Part shown: one piece after another, positions 1-11,810 of the stretch
How the letters are laid out: every line of letters starts with the position of its first letter
Position numbering within the stretch: the first letter of the stretch is position 1
Origin: Cymodocea nodosa
Taxonomy: Eukaryota > Streptophyta > Magnoliopsida > Alismatales > Cymodoceaceae
Length of the DNA stretch: 64,000 nt
Assembly (NCBI GenBank): GCA_036874045.1
Contig: CM072343.1
Coordinates: 5,600,001 to 5,664,000, forward strand
Direction of reading: 5' to 3'
Position numbers and translations under genes: made by a program
Notes under the pieces: model-generated
Database searches by the model: none
The model's input: only the letters and a program-made list of their open reading frames with translations
Told to the model about the DNA's origin: nothing

Positions 1-631
1 TTGGTTCTCCTTGATCTTTTCCAATTTGAATCAATTCTTGAAATTCTCTTATTTCTTCCTTAGTAGAAGGCTCCAAAATTGCCGCTCTTTCTAACAGCCT
101 TGGTGGTGGAACAGAAGGTCCATGCTGTTGTTCCTTAGGGACAGGTCTTTCAGTAGTCGGTTCCTCTTGTTCTTCAGTTGTCTGTTCTTCATTTTCTTTC
201 CTTTGTTGCTCCCAGATTGCCTACTAAGCCCGTCTACCTATGTGTGTTTTGAACCAGAGTTGGGACTTACGTTGTATCAATTCCAGGGCAACTTCGTTAT
301 TTGGCTTGATTCTTCTCTCTCTACTTACAGTAACTTTCATAGCAACTTTTATTCTCGTTTCCATAATCTGAGGTATTTGTATACCCAAATCTACTAACAC
401 TTTCCTCCAGTAGAAAAGGTTAGATTCTACCTTTTGTAGTTCTTTTTTCCTCTTCGTATTCTTGATTTTCTGCCTTGTGTGCCATTCCTCTGAATCTTTA
501 AGAAATCCTGACGTATCAACCGCATTTTCCTAGAACTCGGGTGTCATCTTCTTCATCGTGGAGTTATGCAACGGAACAAAATCACTTTGATCTCTATTAG
601 TCTAAGTTCTAAATGATTCTGCGGATAATGC
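1..631 (-). pseudogene. degraded ORF downstream of gypsy B integrase, function unknown
   Basis: On the minus strand one frame stays readable for about 210 codons from 631 to the window edge, broken only by TAG codons (two of them adjacent). The first in-frame ATG is at 554-556. The product is highly charged: a basic middle part (many Lys/Arg, with WFKTHIGRRA), then a Glu-rich stretch, then a proline-rich PSVPPPRLLERAA segment. It lies 3' of the B pol stop (1270) in the same orientation, which is where Athila-type elements carry an extra (env-position) ORF. I do not recognise a domain; no membrane segment or Cys knuckle is visible. It could be the start of a second gene of element B that continues outside the window, or an unrelated fragment. 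Confidence 0.45.
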
Positions 632-1269
632 CCCCAAACCCTAAGTTAAGTATAAATAAGCCCTAAGTTTAGGTGGGTAATTGGGTCATTTCCCACACAA
701 AACTCTCGCTCTCTCATCCGTGGAATTACAGTTAACTCCACAGACTAAGTCTATGGAATTAACTACATTACTCTGTTGAGTTATAGTTAACTCAACAAGG
801 TAAGTTCGTTAACTTATCCTAGACTCAACGGAGTAAGTTCGTTGAATTAAGTGTAACTCAACAGACTTTCCATAAAGTTATATCTAATAAAAATACATAT
901 AATAATACTTTTTACCTCAGTCAAGACCGAAGAATTTCCGATCTAACTGATTCTTCATTTTTTAACATTTTAAAATTTTTCGATCAAACCGTTAAATTCC
1001 TCGGTTGAACCGAAATTAAATATTTTCTTCTTTTTTTTCTATCGATTGAACCAATACTATACTTCGGTAACATCGACATTTTTACTAAATATAATATATA
1101 GATTTTTTTTATGTTTTTATGTTTCGGTCAGACCGATGGATCCTATCGGTTGAACCACAACGATTTTTTCTTTTAAAATATGTTTTGGTAAAATCGATAA
1201 TTCCTTTCGGTTGAACTATGACTATATTTTAAATTTCTTTTTTTTTATATATATTTCGAAAATTTCTTA
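632..1269. other. noncoding 3' region of gypsy B, palindrome-rich
   Basis: This AT-rich stretch lies between the B pol stop and the degraded ORF. No coding frame is seen. From 720 to 870 it holds repeated GTTGAGTTA / TAACTCAAC half-sites (for example around 775-800), and from 900 to 1250 several TCGGTTGAACC / GGTCAGACCGA type palindromes. The first motif class is also found in the LTRs of B and of copia D. Confidence 0.5.
1001..1136. repeat. short palindromes TCGGTTGAACCGA and TCGGTCAGACCGA
   Basis: TCGGTTGAACCGA at 1001-1013 and TCGGTCAGACCGA at 1124-1136 are odd-length palindromes with 6-bp arms. Degenerate versions (CGGTTGAACC, TCGATTGAACC, TCGGTAA.ATCGA) fill about 900-1220. They share the layout 'CGGT...ACCG' but not the sequence of the LTR palindromes elsewhere in the window. 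Confidence 0.6.
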
Positions 1270-1547
1270 CTAAGTAAAGCTCGAGTAGTCCTCTACTCTT
1301 ACTTCTTCTATAATTCCAAAAGAACTTTTTGGTATCTTCAAAATAGGTCTAAGTCTTTGTCCATTTACTTTAAATATATTTTGATTTTTAGGATTTTCAA
1401 TTTCAATAGCTCCATAGGGATAAATATTTCAAACTACGTAAGGTCCTGCCCATCTAGATCTTAATTTTCCTAGATGGTTATGGAGTCTAGTCATGTAAAG
1501 ATATACTTCTTGTCCTATTTCAAAGGTTTTTGGAATAATTTTCCTAT
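1270..1547 (-). pseudogene. gypsy B integrase, C-terminal part
   Basis: Read on the minus strand this encodes the end of a Ty3/gypsy integrase: it starts at HDRKI, goes through GQEVYLYMTRLHNHLGKLRSRWAGPY (listed here in pieces: GQEVYLY, GKLRSRWAGP), then IEIENPKNQNIFKVNGQRL, and ends in a TAG at 1270-1272. The GKLRSRW(A/S)GP and FKVNGQRLRP blocks are hallmarks of the post-core domain of Athila/Tat-type integrases. One in-frame stop follows the GPYVV motif. The upstream half of the same integrase lies at 30819-31653, 29 kb away: element A is inserted between the codons for Trp-His and Asp-Arg. The TSD copy next to A is CATGT (1548-1552). Confidence 0.9.
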
Positions 1548-1552
1548 CATGT

Positions 1553-3785
1553 TGTAAGGTTGAAACATGTGTCGTTAAAAGCATAAGTTTTACATTTATA
1601 ATTTAAACGCAAGCGCATGGTGCCTTATTGTATTAAGCAATGCAAGTACAAGTCATTTCCATAGGGAGTTTGTCTAAATGACTTTTATTAGATTGATCAT
1701 TTGATTAATATCCTAAAGCAACTTTAAAACTTTCTTTGCATCTTAATTTATTTAAACAATGGTTAAACTTAAGGTTAAAAGTTAAATTGGGACAAATACA
1801 CGAATATACATACAAAAATCAACTCCAAAACAATCTCACCTAAAACTCTATTATAGCTCTCGAAATTACAGAAATGGCTTCCACTTGTAAAACTTATTCC
1901 TTCCAAAATATACACTAAAAATTCACATAAAAATACAATTTGGAAAGGATTTTTAAAGATCTAAAATATAGCATAATTTCGCGGTCTAAGTAAAACCCAA
2001 GAGTTATTGACATCAAATCTACCAAGAAAGCATAAAACGTAGATATAAAATCACAAAACACACGTCTTTACAAGAAAATCCATAACTTTCTGGAATCTTT
2101 AAGAAATGATGTGAAATAAAATCTCATCGCAAACTGACTTCTTCATCTTCAAAACCCAATTTATAAATCATAAAAACTCGATCTGTACTTAAAGAAATCA
2201 ATGATCAAAAACGCACAAAATCTCTGTACGAACCTGCATTCCAGGTCAGATGCACTTGTTGAAAATTAATTCATGAAAACCATCAAACAACATCCAAAAA
2301 TTATGAAATGACATCTGTTGGAAAGTAGACTTAAAACCATATGAGATTGCATCAAGATTCGATCAAAACCGTCATCGAAGCTGATAGAAATCAATTAAAC
2401 AAAACTGATAAAACTCTATAGAAGATTTTCTACATTTATACACACAACTATTTCTTCAAACACGTGATTGACGATTGTAGTATTCACATATAAACATTGA
2501 AAAATCACATTAAACATCATCCAGTATCTAAATAACTTCTGAAATCTAAAAATAAACCAGTAAATATACAAAACAGACATGAAATTCCATATATCAACAC
2601 ACACGTCCAACACTCATACATATATGCAATAACAACAAAGAACTATGTATGAGGATCTCTCCTCTCCATTTTTTACCGTAAAGTCTACACTTGTTTCCTC
2701 GCATATGCTTCCTATTTGATTGTATACCACTTTAATTGGCTCTCCGCAAGACTGTCACCACTCGTGGATTGCATTTTTAAAGGGATCCGCCTAGGTATGC
2801 GATGGAAGAAGCAAGTTGCACATCCTTAAGCCTCCAAAGCAACAAACTCGTGCTGTCTCGAGCCAAGAAGATGCTCCCTATTCACCATCCATTGTAAAAC
2901 ACATCCTTCCTTGCTTCTGAATGTTCCAGCATGGCTTCTCTCCACCAATCCACCATAAAACCACCCGTGAAGCTCCTTATGCCTAAGATTCCACCTTGAA
3001 AAAGGAGAAAGTATCTTCAATAAAGGAGGAAGGTGCAGAAATGCTCACATTTCTTGGGAAACTAGCTGGTCCACGTCCTTCGAAGAGAAGGGAGGCTATT
3101 AGAAACGATGGAGAATTGCTGGAAACGACCGTCCACCTCCACCCTCGATGCTGGAATGGAAGAAACGGCTCCAGCCCTTGCATGAATGGAGTTGCCCGAA
3201 ATGGAGAGATGCCTTGCATGGATGCTCGTGGTCCTTTTTATTAAGGGTAAGTTTTGTTCCAATGCCTGGGATTAATCCAGCCATATATGATTTAAAATCT
3301 CCATCCAATGGTGAAGATTAATTCATCTTTTAAGCTCCAATAGATGCCACCTATTAAAATGAAACTTGGAGAATACTTAGCACATAACAAGAACATAAAA
3401 TAGATGTAATAAAAATTGATATTAGATCTTGATTTTAACCATCAATAAAATGGGACTTATTATTTACATCATGCCAATGATTTCCGTTGATAATAATATT
3501 CAATTAAAAAGCATATATAACACTTACGTCATGCATGTGTGCAATTGAAATGTGTGATAAATGGTTTATTCCCAACAACTAAGTGTCTACATATGGGCTA
3601 GTAACTTGACATTAATTTTATCAAAGGTAAATTTGTGCATTAATTAAATTTTAATACATAAAAACATGCATAGCCTAAAAATATAGTTTTCATGTAATCT
3701 TATATAAATATCATGTGATATGGAATTGAAATCCATAAAATGCATGCTTTAACATATAATAAAATGCAGAAATCTTAACTTTACA
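1553..3785 (-). repeat. 3' LTR of gypsy A
   Basis: 2233 bp, matching 26555-30813 once K1 and its duplicated target are removed (about 2220 bp). Ends TG...CA. The sense 3' end contains the sequence around 1600-1680 that, reversed, reads 'cgacc/acttgcattgcttaatac...gcgcttgcg', typical of plant gypsy LTR ends and also present in K1 and K2. A frame of 78 codons on the sense strand (2983-3219) is open in both LTR copies (other copy 30011-30247), as is an antisense frame over the same bases; this may simply reflect the common origin of the two LTRs. Confidence 0.92.
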
Positions 3786-4404
3786 CACCCCCATACCTAG
3801 CCTTTGCTAGTCCCTTAGCGAAGAACTAGATCTAGAAGAAGTAAATAGCCCCTAAAAACACTTAGGACAACAAATAAAAGCAAATAACAAGTTCACAAAA
3901 ATCTAAATTAGGCCACTTTCATAGGAATCACGACTACACTTAGCATGTGCAGCAAGCCTTTAAACCCCTAGGTCACCCTAATGGTGGAGTTGTGTCTCCA
4001 GAGGGTTTTCAGTAGATATACCCACAAAATCCAAAACAAAACATAAAACAATGCAATTAAAAGACAAAATCAACAAAAATATGCTCTTAGTTTCCTAAAC
4101 ATGGATAAAGTTACTCTTAAGTAATCTTGACCTATTAGCTTCACCTTTATTCAATCACCCTCTCACCTTTCTAGATTGGATTCAAATAATCATTCAATTT
4201 CCATCCTAAGAAAGTAAAGTACTATATAAATAAGTGTATGTGAAAATGGCCAAGATTAAGAAATAACCTACTCAACTCCCTCCAATTTACCTAAGTAATC
4301 CCAAAGGTCTATCTTTGAGTCCATTGTCCCTTTATTTTGACTCTCTCCTTTTTTTTTTTTTTTTAGATTACCTCCTACTCTAGCACCTTTTTACGTGACC
4401 ACAA
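3786..4404 (-). other. polypurine tract and 3' untranslated region of gypsy A
   Basis: Directly next to the 3' LTR the minus strand reads GGTATGGGGGTG (3786-3797), a polypurine tract, preceded by GGGACTAGCAAAGGCTAGG (about 3799-3820), a block usual before the 3' LTR in plant Athila/Tat elements. The rest, up to the insertion of C at 4404, is noncoding and AT-rich with a T run near 4350. Confidence 0.75.
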
Positions 4405-5865
4405 TGTTAAGAACGAATGGCTTCACTAGAGGGGGGGTGAATAGAGAACAGTGTGAATTTAAGCCTATTTTTCACTTTACTAACTAATTCGATTAATCAG
4501 TTTGCACAAGTAATAATCAGATAAAAATATCATGCATAGCAGAAATAAAGGTAAGAAACACAAGAGAATTTTAGGTGGTTCACCAACTTGGCTAGTCCAC
4601 CCCCAAGGGTCACTTGGGCTTCACTAAGTGTCTCAACACTTACACACTTACTTTCAGGTTGAAGCAAGAACCAACCACACAGAAGTTTTCAGGTATAAAC
4701 TCCAAAAAATCAACACTTAGAAGTTTTCAGGTATAAACTCTAGAAACCAACACTCAAAAGTTTTCAGGTATAAACTCTAGAAAACCAACACTCAGAAGTT
4801 TTCAGATATAAACTCCAAAAAACCAACCTCTTGAGTTTTCAGGTCGAAACTCAAACCAACAACTGAATGTTAGCAGTGTAACTTAGCTAAACCTTTCGGA
4901 TAGTTAGCTGTGTAACTCTCTGAAGAATGTTTGTAACTCACCGAAAGATCACTTATGTCTTTCTACCATGTAGGATTCCAGATCATACAATGCGAGTTGT
5001 CATTCAATTAGATACTTGTAGCTGTAACTTACCGAAATGGTATTTAACTGTCGGATAGTTAGCTACAGTAACCCTCCGTTAAGTTTTCGATTGCTTCAAT
5101 TCAGCACATGCATAAAAGACTGACTTAAGTTTCGGATGGTTATACCTATAACTCACCAAAATGCTTCAAGATTTCGGATAGTTATCTCTAGTAACTTTTC
5201 GATTTTCCTTTTAAGCTTCTGTTTGGATTTCTACACGTGGGAAATTCAATGACTTAAGTTTTGGATAGTTAAACTATAACTCACCGAAACTCTCTTGAAA
5301 TTTCGAATAGTTATCTAACTCTCTAATTTTTCCTTTTAAGCTTTTAACTACCGTCTTCTCCATTCTACACGTGCATAATAGGATAACTTAAGTTCTAGAA
5401 AGTTATACCTGTAACTCACTAAAAAAGTCGGATAGTTATCTTCCTAACTCTCCGAAAAATCCTTTTAGCTTCTGTTCTGAATTTCTGCACGTAGTTAATT
5501 GAATGACTTAAGTTTCGGATAGTTAGCCTTTCTAACTTTTCGATTTTCCATTTGCTTTCGGATAGTTAACTCCTTAACCCTCCGATCATTCAACCAACTG
5601 CCTTTCATAACTCTCTGAAGGCTTTATAATTTCAGATAGTTATTCTTCTAACTGTCTGATAGTATTGCTGCTGCTTTAAACTTACTCTTCGAATACTTAG
5701 ACCTATAATTGTCTGATTTTCCTGTAGCTCTATAGCAGTATCTTCTAGAACCTTCTCCATCTGTTCGTCTGCTTTTTGATCTTTTACTGAGCTATCATAT
5801 CTGTGAAATGCAATTTGGTTTCCTCACATAGGTTTTTGCATTATCAAAATACTAGGGTCCTAACA
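4405..5865 (-). repeat. 3' LTR of Sirevirus C
   Basis: 1461 bp; plus-strand ends TGTTAAGAACG and GTCCTAACA. About 290 bp present in the other LTR (after about 9398) are missing near 4872 and replaced by a short filler. From 4890 to 5720 it consists of copies of CGGATAGTTA...TAACTCTCCG palindromes with CACGTG and CTTAAG sites. Confidence 0.9.
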
Positions 5866-7396
5866 ATCTCCCCCTTTTTGATAATGACAAAATCCTTTAC
5901 ATTAAATTACATGTATTTCACTCCCTAGATTGTTGCTATACATTCAATCACACAGAAACTAAGTAAAGCAAAGATTTACAATGAATATAATACAATGAAG
6001 TTAAATTCTCGCCTTCTCTGTGTGTTGGGAATGCTCCCCCTGCCTTCTATGTAATTTTCTATATTCTTCTCCCCTTTTTTGTCATTAGATAAAAGGAGTT
6101 CCACAATTTTCTTTTGCTGAATTTTCTTCTCCCCTTTTTGTCATTAAATTTGTATATGATGATATACCAATTTTCTGATCTTTATAATCCTGTTAGATAT
6201 CAAGTTGTGAAAAGAATCAAATGCATCAATATCTTCAAATACCAATTTTTGATTTTCCATCAAATGTAGACTGTTGATGTGTAGATCTCAATTGTTGAGA
6301 TATTTTCATCATTGCAGTCTATTTTCTTCTTTTCCTTTGATGTTGTGCTGCTTTTCTTCTTTCTTATTCGAGCACAGTATCAATTGAAGTGTCAATTTCC
6401 TTAATCCTTGTCTGATGCCAGTTGTTGACATTCTATCATCTGAGAAGCCAGTAATTGCTCTCCTGATTTGTGATATTTCTTCCTTTGTTTTCGTGTAATT
6501 ACTACATCATTTGTAAAAACTGAAAATAGTGAAATGCCAATAGTTAATGTAGCAATTTATAAATATGTAGTTAATATTTGTAATTTCTGCCACATGCTCT
6601 CCCCCTATCTATATGGAGGTTCTCTAATTTATAATAGCAAGCTATAGGCTCTCCCCCTATATGCGTGCCCTCTTTATACACTTTTATTTTGTACTTAAGT
6701 AACATTATGAATTCTCTTCATATAGTAGGTTCTCCCCCTACTTATATGTTTTTCCTTGTGGACAAATTTGTTGCACCTGTTCTGCAAAATGAATGTTTTA
6801 TATGATACCAATTAAACTAAATACCAATTGTTAATCAAAAATATCATAAAAGATTTTCAATCAATTTGCTTCTGACTCCAATTCGTTTATCTTCTCTTGG
6901 ATCTTTGTTTCAAGTGGTTCTTCTATTTGCAGAAGATAATTTGAAGACTGTAATCTGTCTACTACAGATTTTGGTTGTCCTTTGATGAATCTGATTTCCC
7001 TACGTTTGTAGTCATTCAACTTAGCTCGTGCAAGCCTTATTTCCTTTAAAGAACATGATTCAATCTTTGATGCTACTTTTGATGCCAATTGTTAATTTCA
7101 AAATATCATAACTAATTCTTAACTGATTACCTTTTGATTACCAACTGTTTAGCTTCTTAAACTCTCTCTTCAATAGATTCCTTCAAAACATATGCAAAGA
7201 GCAATTTGTGACTGTAGTCTGGTTGCTGCAGATTTTGCTCTCCTTGAGCATCAAGATTTTAGGCACAATTTCCACTCAGTCTAAGTGAGCACTTTCTACC
7301 AATTTATGGTGCCTCTTGTAATACCAAATTTTTACTGTCATAACTGGTTTGGAGCTATAGATCAACTACTCCCCCTAAACCATATAATCCTGCAAT
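5866..7396 (-). other. noncoding 3' region of Sirevirus C with several polypurine tracts
   Basis: No pol coding is seen. On the minus strand there are repeated A/G-rich tracts: AAAAAGGGGGAGATTG against the LTR (5866-5883), and further ones near 6065-6080, 6125-6140, 6600, 6650 and 6733 (seen on the plus strand as CTCCCC(C)T). Several polypurine tracts ahead of the 3' LTR are a described Sirevirus hallmark. A short open stretch (6861-7088, Lys/Glu-rich) has no recognisable domain. Confidence 0.6.
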
Positions 7397-8920
7397 TCAA
7401 ACAAAAATAGATTTTGGTACCCATACTTTCTTAGGTCCATAAGTGTTAGTCCTGACAATATTTAGTTTATTGCCTTTTGGCAACCACATTGAACCAGATC
7501 TTCTTTTGATGGCAAACATTGTTGTACCATCTCTATAAGATCGGATAACACCACCACAATAGAGTATTTCTTGTGGAGTAGCATACCCTAGGCTAAATTT
7601 ATTTGAGCCATGTCTCTGTGAACCAATGATTTGATCTAATCTTTTCTGTCCATTGGTAAATTTATGCACAGAATTTTTCAGATCAGTGATTTTTGATTTC
7701 AAATTTTCATTTTCATTTATCAATTTATCATTATTGCATTTTGTATCTTCAACATGCAAATTTTCAAGTTTAGTATGTGCTTCTTCTAAGCATGCAGTTA
7801 AATGCTTAATTTCCTTTTTATACTTTTTGCATTTAACATATAAGCTGTCAACAGTAGACAAAAGAATATTTACATCTAGATTATCATTGTCTACATCAGA
7901 ATCACTTTGAGATGAAGTGGAGCATACCTCTTGTGCTATATAGCACACGTTTACTAGTACCTCTTCATCTGAACTGGATGAGCTACTAGAAGAACTACTA
8001 TCATCCCAAGTAGCCTTCAATGCCATTTTCTTTTTGTAGCTCCTCTTCTTCATTTCTTTTTCTTCTTCTTGTTGCAGTGGACAATCAGGTTGTATATGTC
8101 CTTGCTTCTTGAATTTAAAGCATATTGGTGCATTGCTTTTTGATGTGCTGGCATGATTCTTTTTCTTCATCCATTTTTTGAATTTTCTAGCCAGTAGCAC
8201 AATTTCATCATCATCTGAGCTTTGAAGTTCCTGTATTCATGGAAAGGCTAGTTCTTTCTTTGTTTCAATTTTCTTTTTACCACTACCTTCCTCAACTTTC
8301 CATTGCTTCATTTGAACTTCATGGGCTAGTAGGTTGCCCATTAGATCCTCTACTGAGTATTTGTTGAGGTCTTTGGAATCTTGTATCGATGTGGACTTTT
8401 GCTTCCATTCCACAGTTAAGCTTCTGAGGATTTTCTGTACCTGTTCACGGACAGAAAATTCCTTTCCCAAACCTCTTAAGCCATTAATAATCTTAGTGAA
8501 TCTTGAAAACATATCAGTGATAGTTTCATCATCAAGCATTTTAAATAATTCAAGCTTTCTAAGTAAAATGCTTATTTTAGTGTCCTTCACTTGGTTGGTT
8601 CCTTCAAAGGTTATTTGAAGAGTGTTCTAAGCCTCGTGAGCAGATTTACAAGCTGAAACTTTATTATATTGTTCAGCAGATAAGACATAGTAAATAATAT
8701 TCAACCCTCGAGCATCCATTTGGATGATTCTCTCATCCTCCTTAGTCCAGTCATCCTCATGACTAGGTGGAATAGGTGTTCCTAGAACAATCAATTTCCA
8801 TAAACTCACATATGAGCTTCTGAGGAAACATTCCATCTTGTTTTTCCAGTAATTATAATTAATACCATCAAATAGGGGAGGATGATGGATGTTCTGACCC
8901 TCTTTGTGAAAAGATGTCAT
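7397..8920 (-). pseudogene. Sirevirus C gag
   Basis: Gag of the Sirevirus type. It starts at ATG 8918-8920 with MTSFHKEGQNIHHPPLFDG, then YWKNKMECFL, the ARGLNIIYYVLS block, EGTNQVKDTKISILLRK, then a zinc knuckle near residue 260 whose first pair is degraded (CFKFKKQGHIQPDC, second Cys replaced by Phe), an acidic/Ser-rich run, and a coiled-coil-like Lys/Glu/Asn spacer ending GPKKVWVPKSIFV. Two stops break it: after SACKSAHEA (8625) and near 8225. In Sireviruses this protein forms the virus-like particle and the long spacer leads into protease; here protease is gone, so only gag survives. Confidence 0.88.
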
Positions 8921-8956
8921 GATCTCAGATGGTTAAATCTATAAAAAGAGATCAAC

Positions 8957-8970
8957 CTACTCTGATTCCA
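8957..8970 (-). other. primer binding site of Sirevirus C
   Basis: Three bases from the 5' LTR end the minus strand reads TGGAATCAGAGTAG, a diverged form of TGGTATCAGAGC, the initiator-Met tRNA complement used by most copia elements. It fixes the orientation of C. Confidence 0.8.
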
Positions 8971-8972
8971 AT

Positions 8973-10724
8973 TGTTAGGAATGAATGGCTTCACTAGAGG
9001 GGGGGTGAATGGAGAATAGTATGAATTTAAGCCTATTTTTCACTTTACTAACTAATTTGATTAATCAGTTTGCACAAGTAATAATTAGATAAAAATATCA
9101 TGCACAACGGAAATAAAGGTAAGAAACACAAGAGAATTTTAGGTGGTTCACCAACTCGGCTAGTCCACCCCCAAGGGTCACTTGGGCTTCACTAAGTGTC
9201 TCAACACTTACATATTTGCTTTCAGGTCAAAGCAAGAACCAACCACATAGAAGTTTTTAGGTATAAACTCCAGAAAACCAACACTCAGAAGTTTTCAGGT
9301 ATAAACTCCAAAAACCAACACTCAGAAGTTTTCAGGTATAAACTCTAGAAAACCAACCTCTTGAGTTTTCAGGTTGAAACTCAAACCAACAACTGAATGA
9401 AGCTTTAAGGTTGAAGCCACAAACCAAATGATCCTTCTTAGATCAGACTTTCAGCACATGGAGATCTTTAAGAATCTTCTTGTAAATCCAGCTTTCAATC
9501 GATTCTTTGTTGAACTGAATTTGAGCTTTCTTCTATATCAGTAATTGATCTGCAATGTATATTGTATCTGTAATCTCACTTGTAAGCTCTTTTTGAATAC
9601 TAAATGATCTGACTATATATATGCTTGAATATCCAATGATCATATTTTCTCCTCAATGAATTTATTCTATTGTACTTGATTTGACTTCAGTCCCAAATAC
9701 GGTAAGTTACCATTCAGAAAGATATTTCAAGATATCCTTCCGATTTTCTTAACCTTTTGGATAGTTAGTTGTGTAACTCTCCGAAGAATGTTTGTAACTC
9801 ACCAAAAGATCGCTTAAGTCTTTCTACCATGTAGGATTCCAGATCATACAATGCGAGTTGTCATTCAATCGGATACTTGTAGCTGTAACTTACCGAAATG
9901 GTACTTAATTGTCGGATAGTTAGCTATAGTAGCCCTCTGTTAAGTTTTCGATTGCTTCAATTCAACACGTGCATAAAAGACTGACTTAAGTTTCGGATGG
10001 TTATACTTGTAACTCACCGAAACGCTTCAAGATTTCGAATAGTTATCTTCAGTAACTTTCTGATTTTCCTTTTAAGCTTTTGTTTGGATTTCTACACGTG
10101 GGAAATTCAATGACTTGAGTTTCAGATAGTTCAACTGTAACTCATCGAAACTCTCTTGAAATTTCGGATAGTTATCTAACTCTCTGATTTTCCTTTTAAG
10201 CTTTTAACTACCGTCTTCTCCATTCTACAGTGCATAATAGGATAACTTAAGTTCTAGAAAGTTATACCTGTAACTCACCAAAAAAGTTGGATTGTTATCT
10301 TCCTAACTCTTCGAAAAATCCTTTAAGCTTTTGTTCTGAATTTCTGCATGTGGTTAATTGAATGACTTAAGTTTTAGATAGTTAGCCTTTCTAACTTTCC
10401 GATTTTTCTTTTGCTTTCGGATAGTTAACTCCTTAACTCTCCAATCATTCAACCAACTGCCTTTCATAACTCTCCGAAGGCTTTATAATTTTGGATAGTT
10501 ATTCTTCTAACTGTCTGATAGTATTGCTGCTTCTTTAAACTTACTCTTCGGATACTTAAACTTGTAACTGTTTGATTTTCCTGTAGTTCTATAACAATAT
10601 CTTCTAGAACTTTCTCCATCTGTTCGTCTGTTTTTTGATCTTTTGCTGAGCTATCATATCTGTGAAATACAATTTGGTTTCCTCACATAGGTTTTTGTAT
10701 TATCAAAATACTAGGGTCCTAACA
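8973..10724 (-). repeat. 5' LTR of Sirevirus C
   Basis: 1752 bp, TGTTAGGAATG... to ...GTCCTAACA on the plus strand. Homologous to solo LTR E and, as reverse complement, to the LTRs of F. The part 9740-10560 is an imperfect tandem array of palindrome modules. Confidence 0.9.
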
Positions 10725-11810
10725 GCAAATACCTTAGATTGTCGCCATGAAAAGTTTGGATGGTTCCTCCATCCAGAACTATAATGTGAAGTTGGTTGGA
10801 ATTGTCTTTGCCCCAACCCAATGGCATTAACTTCCTCAGTTTGTTGGCTCTGCACCACTTGACACTTTTCAATAACATGCCCTAGAGTCCCACATGCTAT
10901 GCATTTAGCTTCAACCAATTTTTCTTTTCCTCTTTGTTGACTTATGATCAAATCCTCGACCTTCTTAACCATGGAGGACATTCTTGCCTCCAAGCCTACC
11001 ATAGGGTCAACAGTGTGCATACCTCTAGTTGTGGTTCTATCATAAGAGCGATCTACTGAATTTTCTAATTCCATTATGCGCTCTGCGAGGCTTACTAGGG
11101 CATCCCAAGCATGATTTTCATCTTACTTCATAAAGCGTCTAGGGCATAAATTTTCTAACATCAACTTTGAATTGAAATCTAATCCTTCATACAAAACTTG
11201 ACATTGTTTCGATTTTGGCAAGCCATGGTTTGGACATCTTGCCAGCAATCGGTGAAATCGCTCAAAATATTTCCAAAAAGGTTCATTTGCTTGTTGGTAG
11301 ATGTTTATAATTGCACTCTTGGCTTGGATAGTCTTGTACAAGGGGTGAAATTTCTTGATAAACAAGCCACAAAATTCTGTCCAAGTATGAATGGAATCTG
11401 CTAGTAGGGTATGAAGCCATAACTTCGCATCATCACGAAGAGCAAAAGGTATGAATCTTAACTTAATGGCGTCTACTAATACTTCAGGTATATTAACCAT
11501 GTTACAGACATCATTGAAGTCATTTAAAAATGCATATGCATCTTCATTATCCAATCCATGAAATTTAGGCAATTGACTCATGTAATTCATATGCAATTCA
11601 AATTTCTGCCTATTAATTGGTGCAATGGATAGACAAGAAGGTCGACTATGAACTTGAGGATAGTAGATATCCTCGAGAGAAGGTAATTGCTGGTTCCTTC
11701 CTTGATCTTCCATTCTTAAATGTTCTGCTGGAATTCTAACTTCCTCGTATGCAGGGGGATGTCTAACTAATCTAGATGAACTATCTCTCACCCACCTAGG
11801 AGGTTGCATG
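10725..11810 (-). pseudogene. gypsy A Gag (capsid and zinc knuckle), placed after integrase
   Basis: Ty3/gypsy Gag. The start ATG is at 11808-11810 (MQPPRWVRDS). Retrotrans_gag-type capsid features follow: FHGLDNEDAYAFLNDF, IPFALRDDAKLWLHTL, FCGLFIKKFHPLYKT and the FWKYFERFHRLLARCPNHGL block, all typical of Athila-type Gag. A zinc knuckle CIACGTLGHVIEKC (about 10865-10909) and the motif SGWRNHPNFSWRQ come next. There is one internal stop after PRRFMK (near 11120). The frame is then cut at 10724 by element C. In sense order this ORF begins about 270 bp after the pol stop of A, whereas in ordinary Ty3/gypsy elements Gag precedes protease. Whether this is the native order or a fusion of two elements is discussed in the findings. 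Confidence 0.85.

Larger units (their letters stand above)
4405..10724 (-). mobile_element. Sirevirus derivative C, gag only, pol deleted
   Basis: Minus-strand Ty1/copia Sirevirus. 5' LTR 8973-10724, primer site 8957-8970, gag 7397-8920, then 1.5 kb of noncoding DNA with several polypurine tracts, then 3' LTR 4405-5865. Protease, integrase, RT and RNase H are absent: the frame ends in the gag-pol spacer just where protease should follow. The flanks CACAA (left) and GCAAA (right) do not form a clean target duplication, which suggests recombination between two insertions, or degraded TSDs. Confidence 0.85.

Noticed and set aside
122-397. 91-codon plus-strand ORF
   Set aside because: It lies opposite a longer, protein-like minus-strand frame (1-631), has a Phe/Leu/Ser composition typical of antisense, and no domain.
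630-720. Plus-strand promoter with TATAAATA (651-658) followed by CT-rich DNA, and telomere-like AAACCCTAAG
   Set aside because: A single TATA-like octamer and one half telomere repeat in AT-rich DNA are not enough, and no plus-strand gene follows.
2996-3308. Overlapping ORFs on both strands in the A LTR, also at 29854-30336
   Set aside because: They are within LTR sequence, low in domain content, and duplicated only because the LTRs are; kept only as a weak finding for the sense frame.
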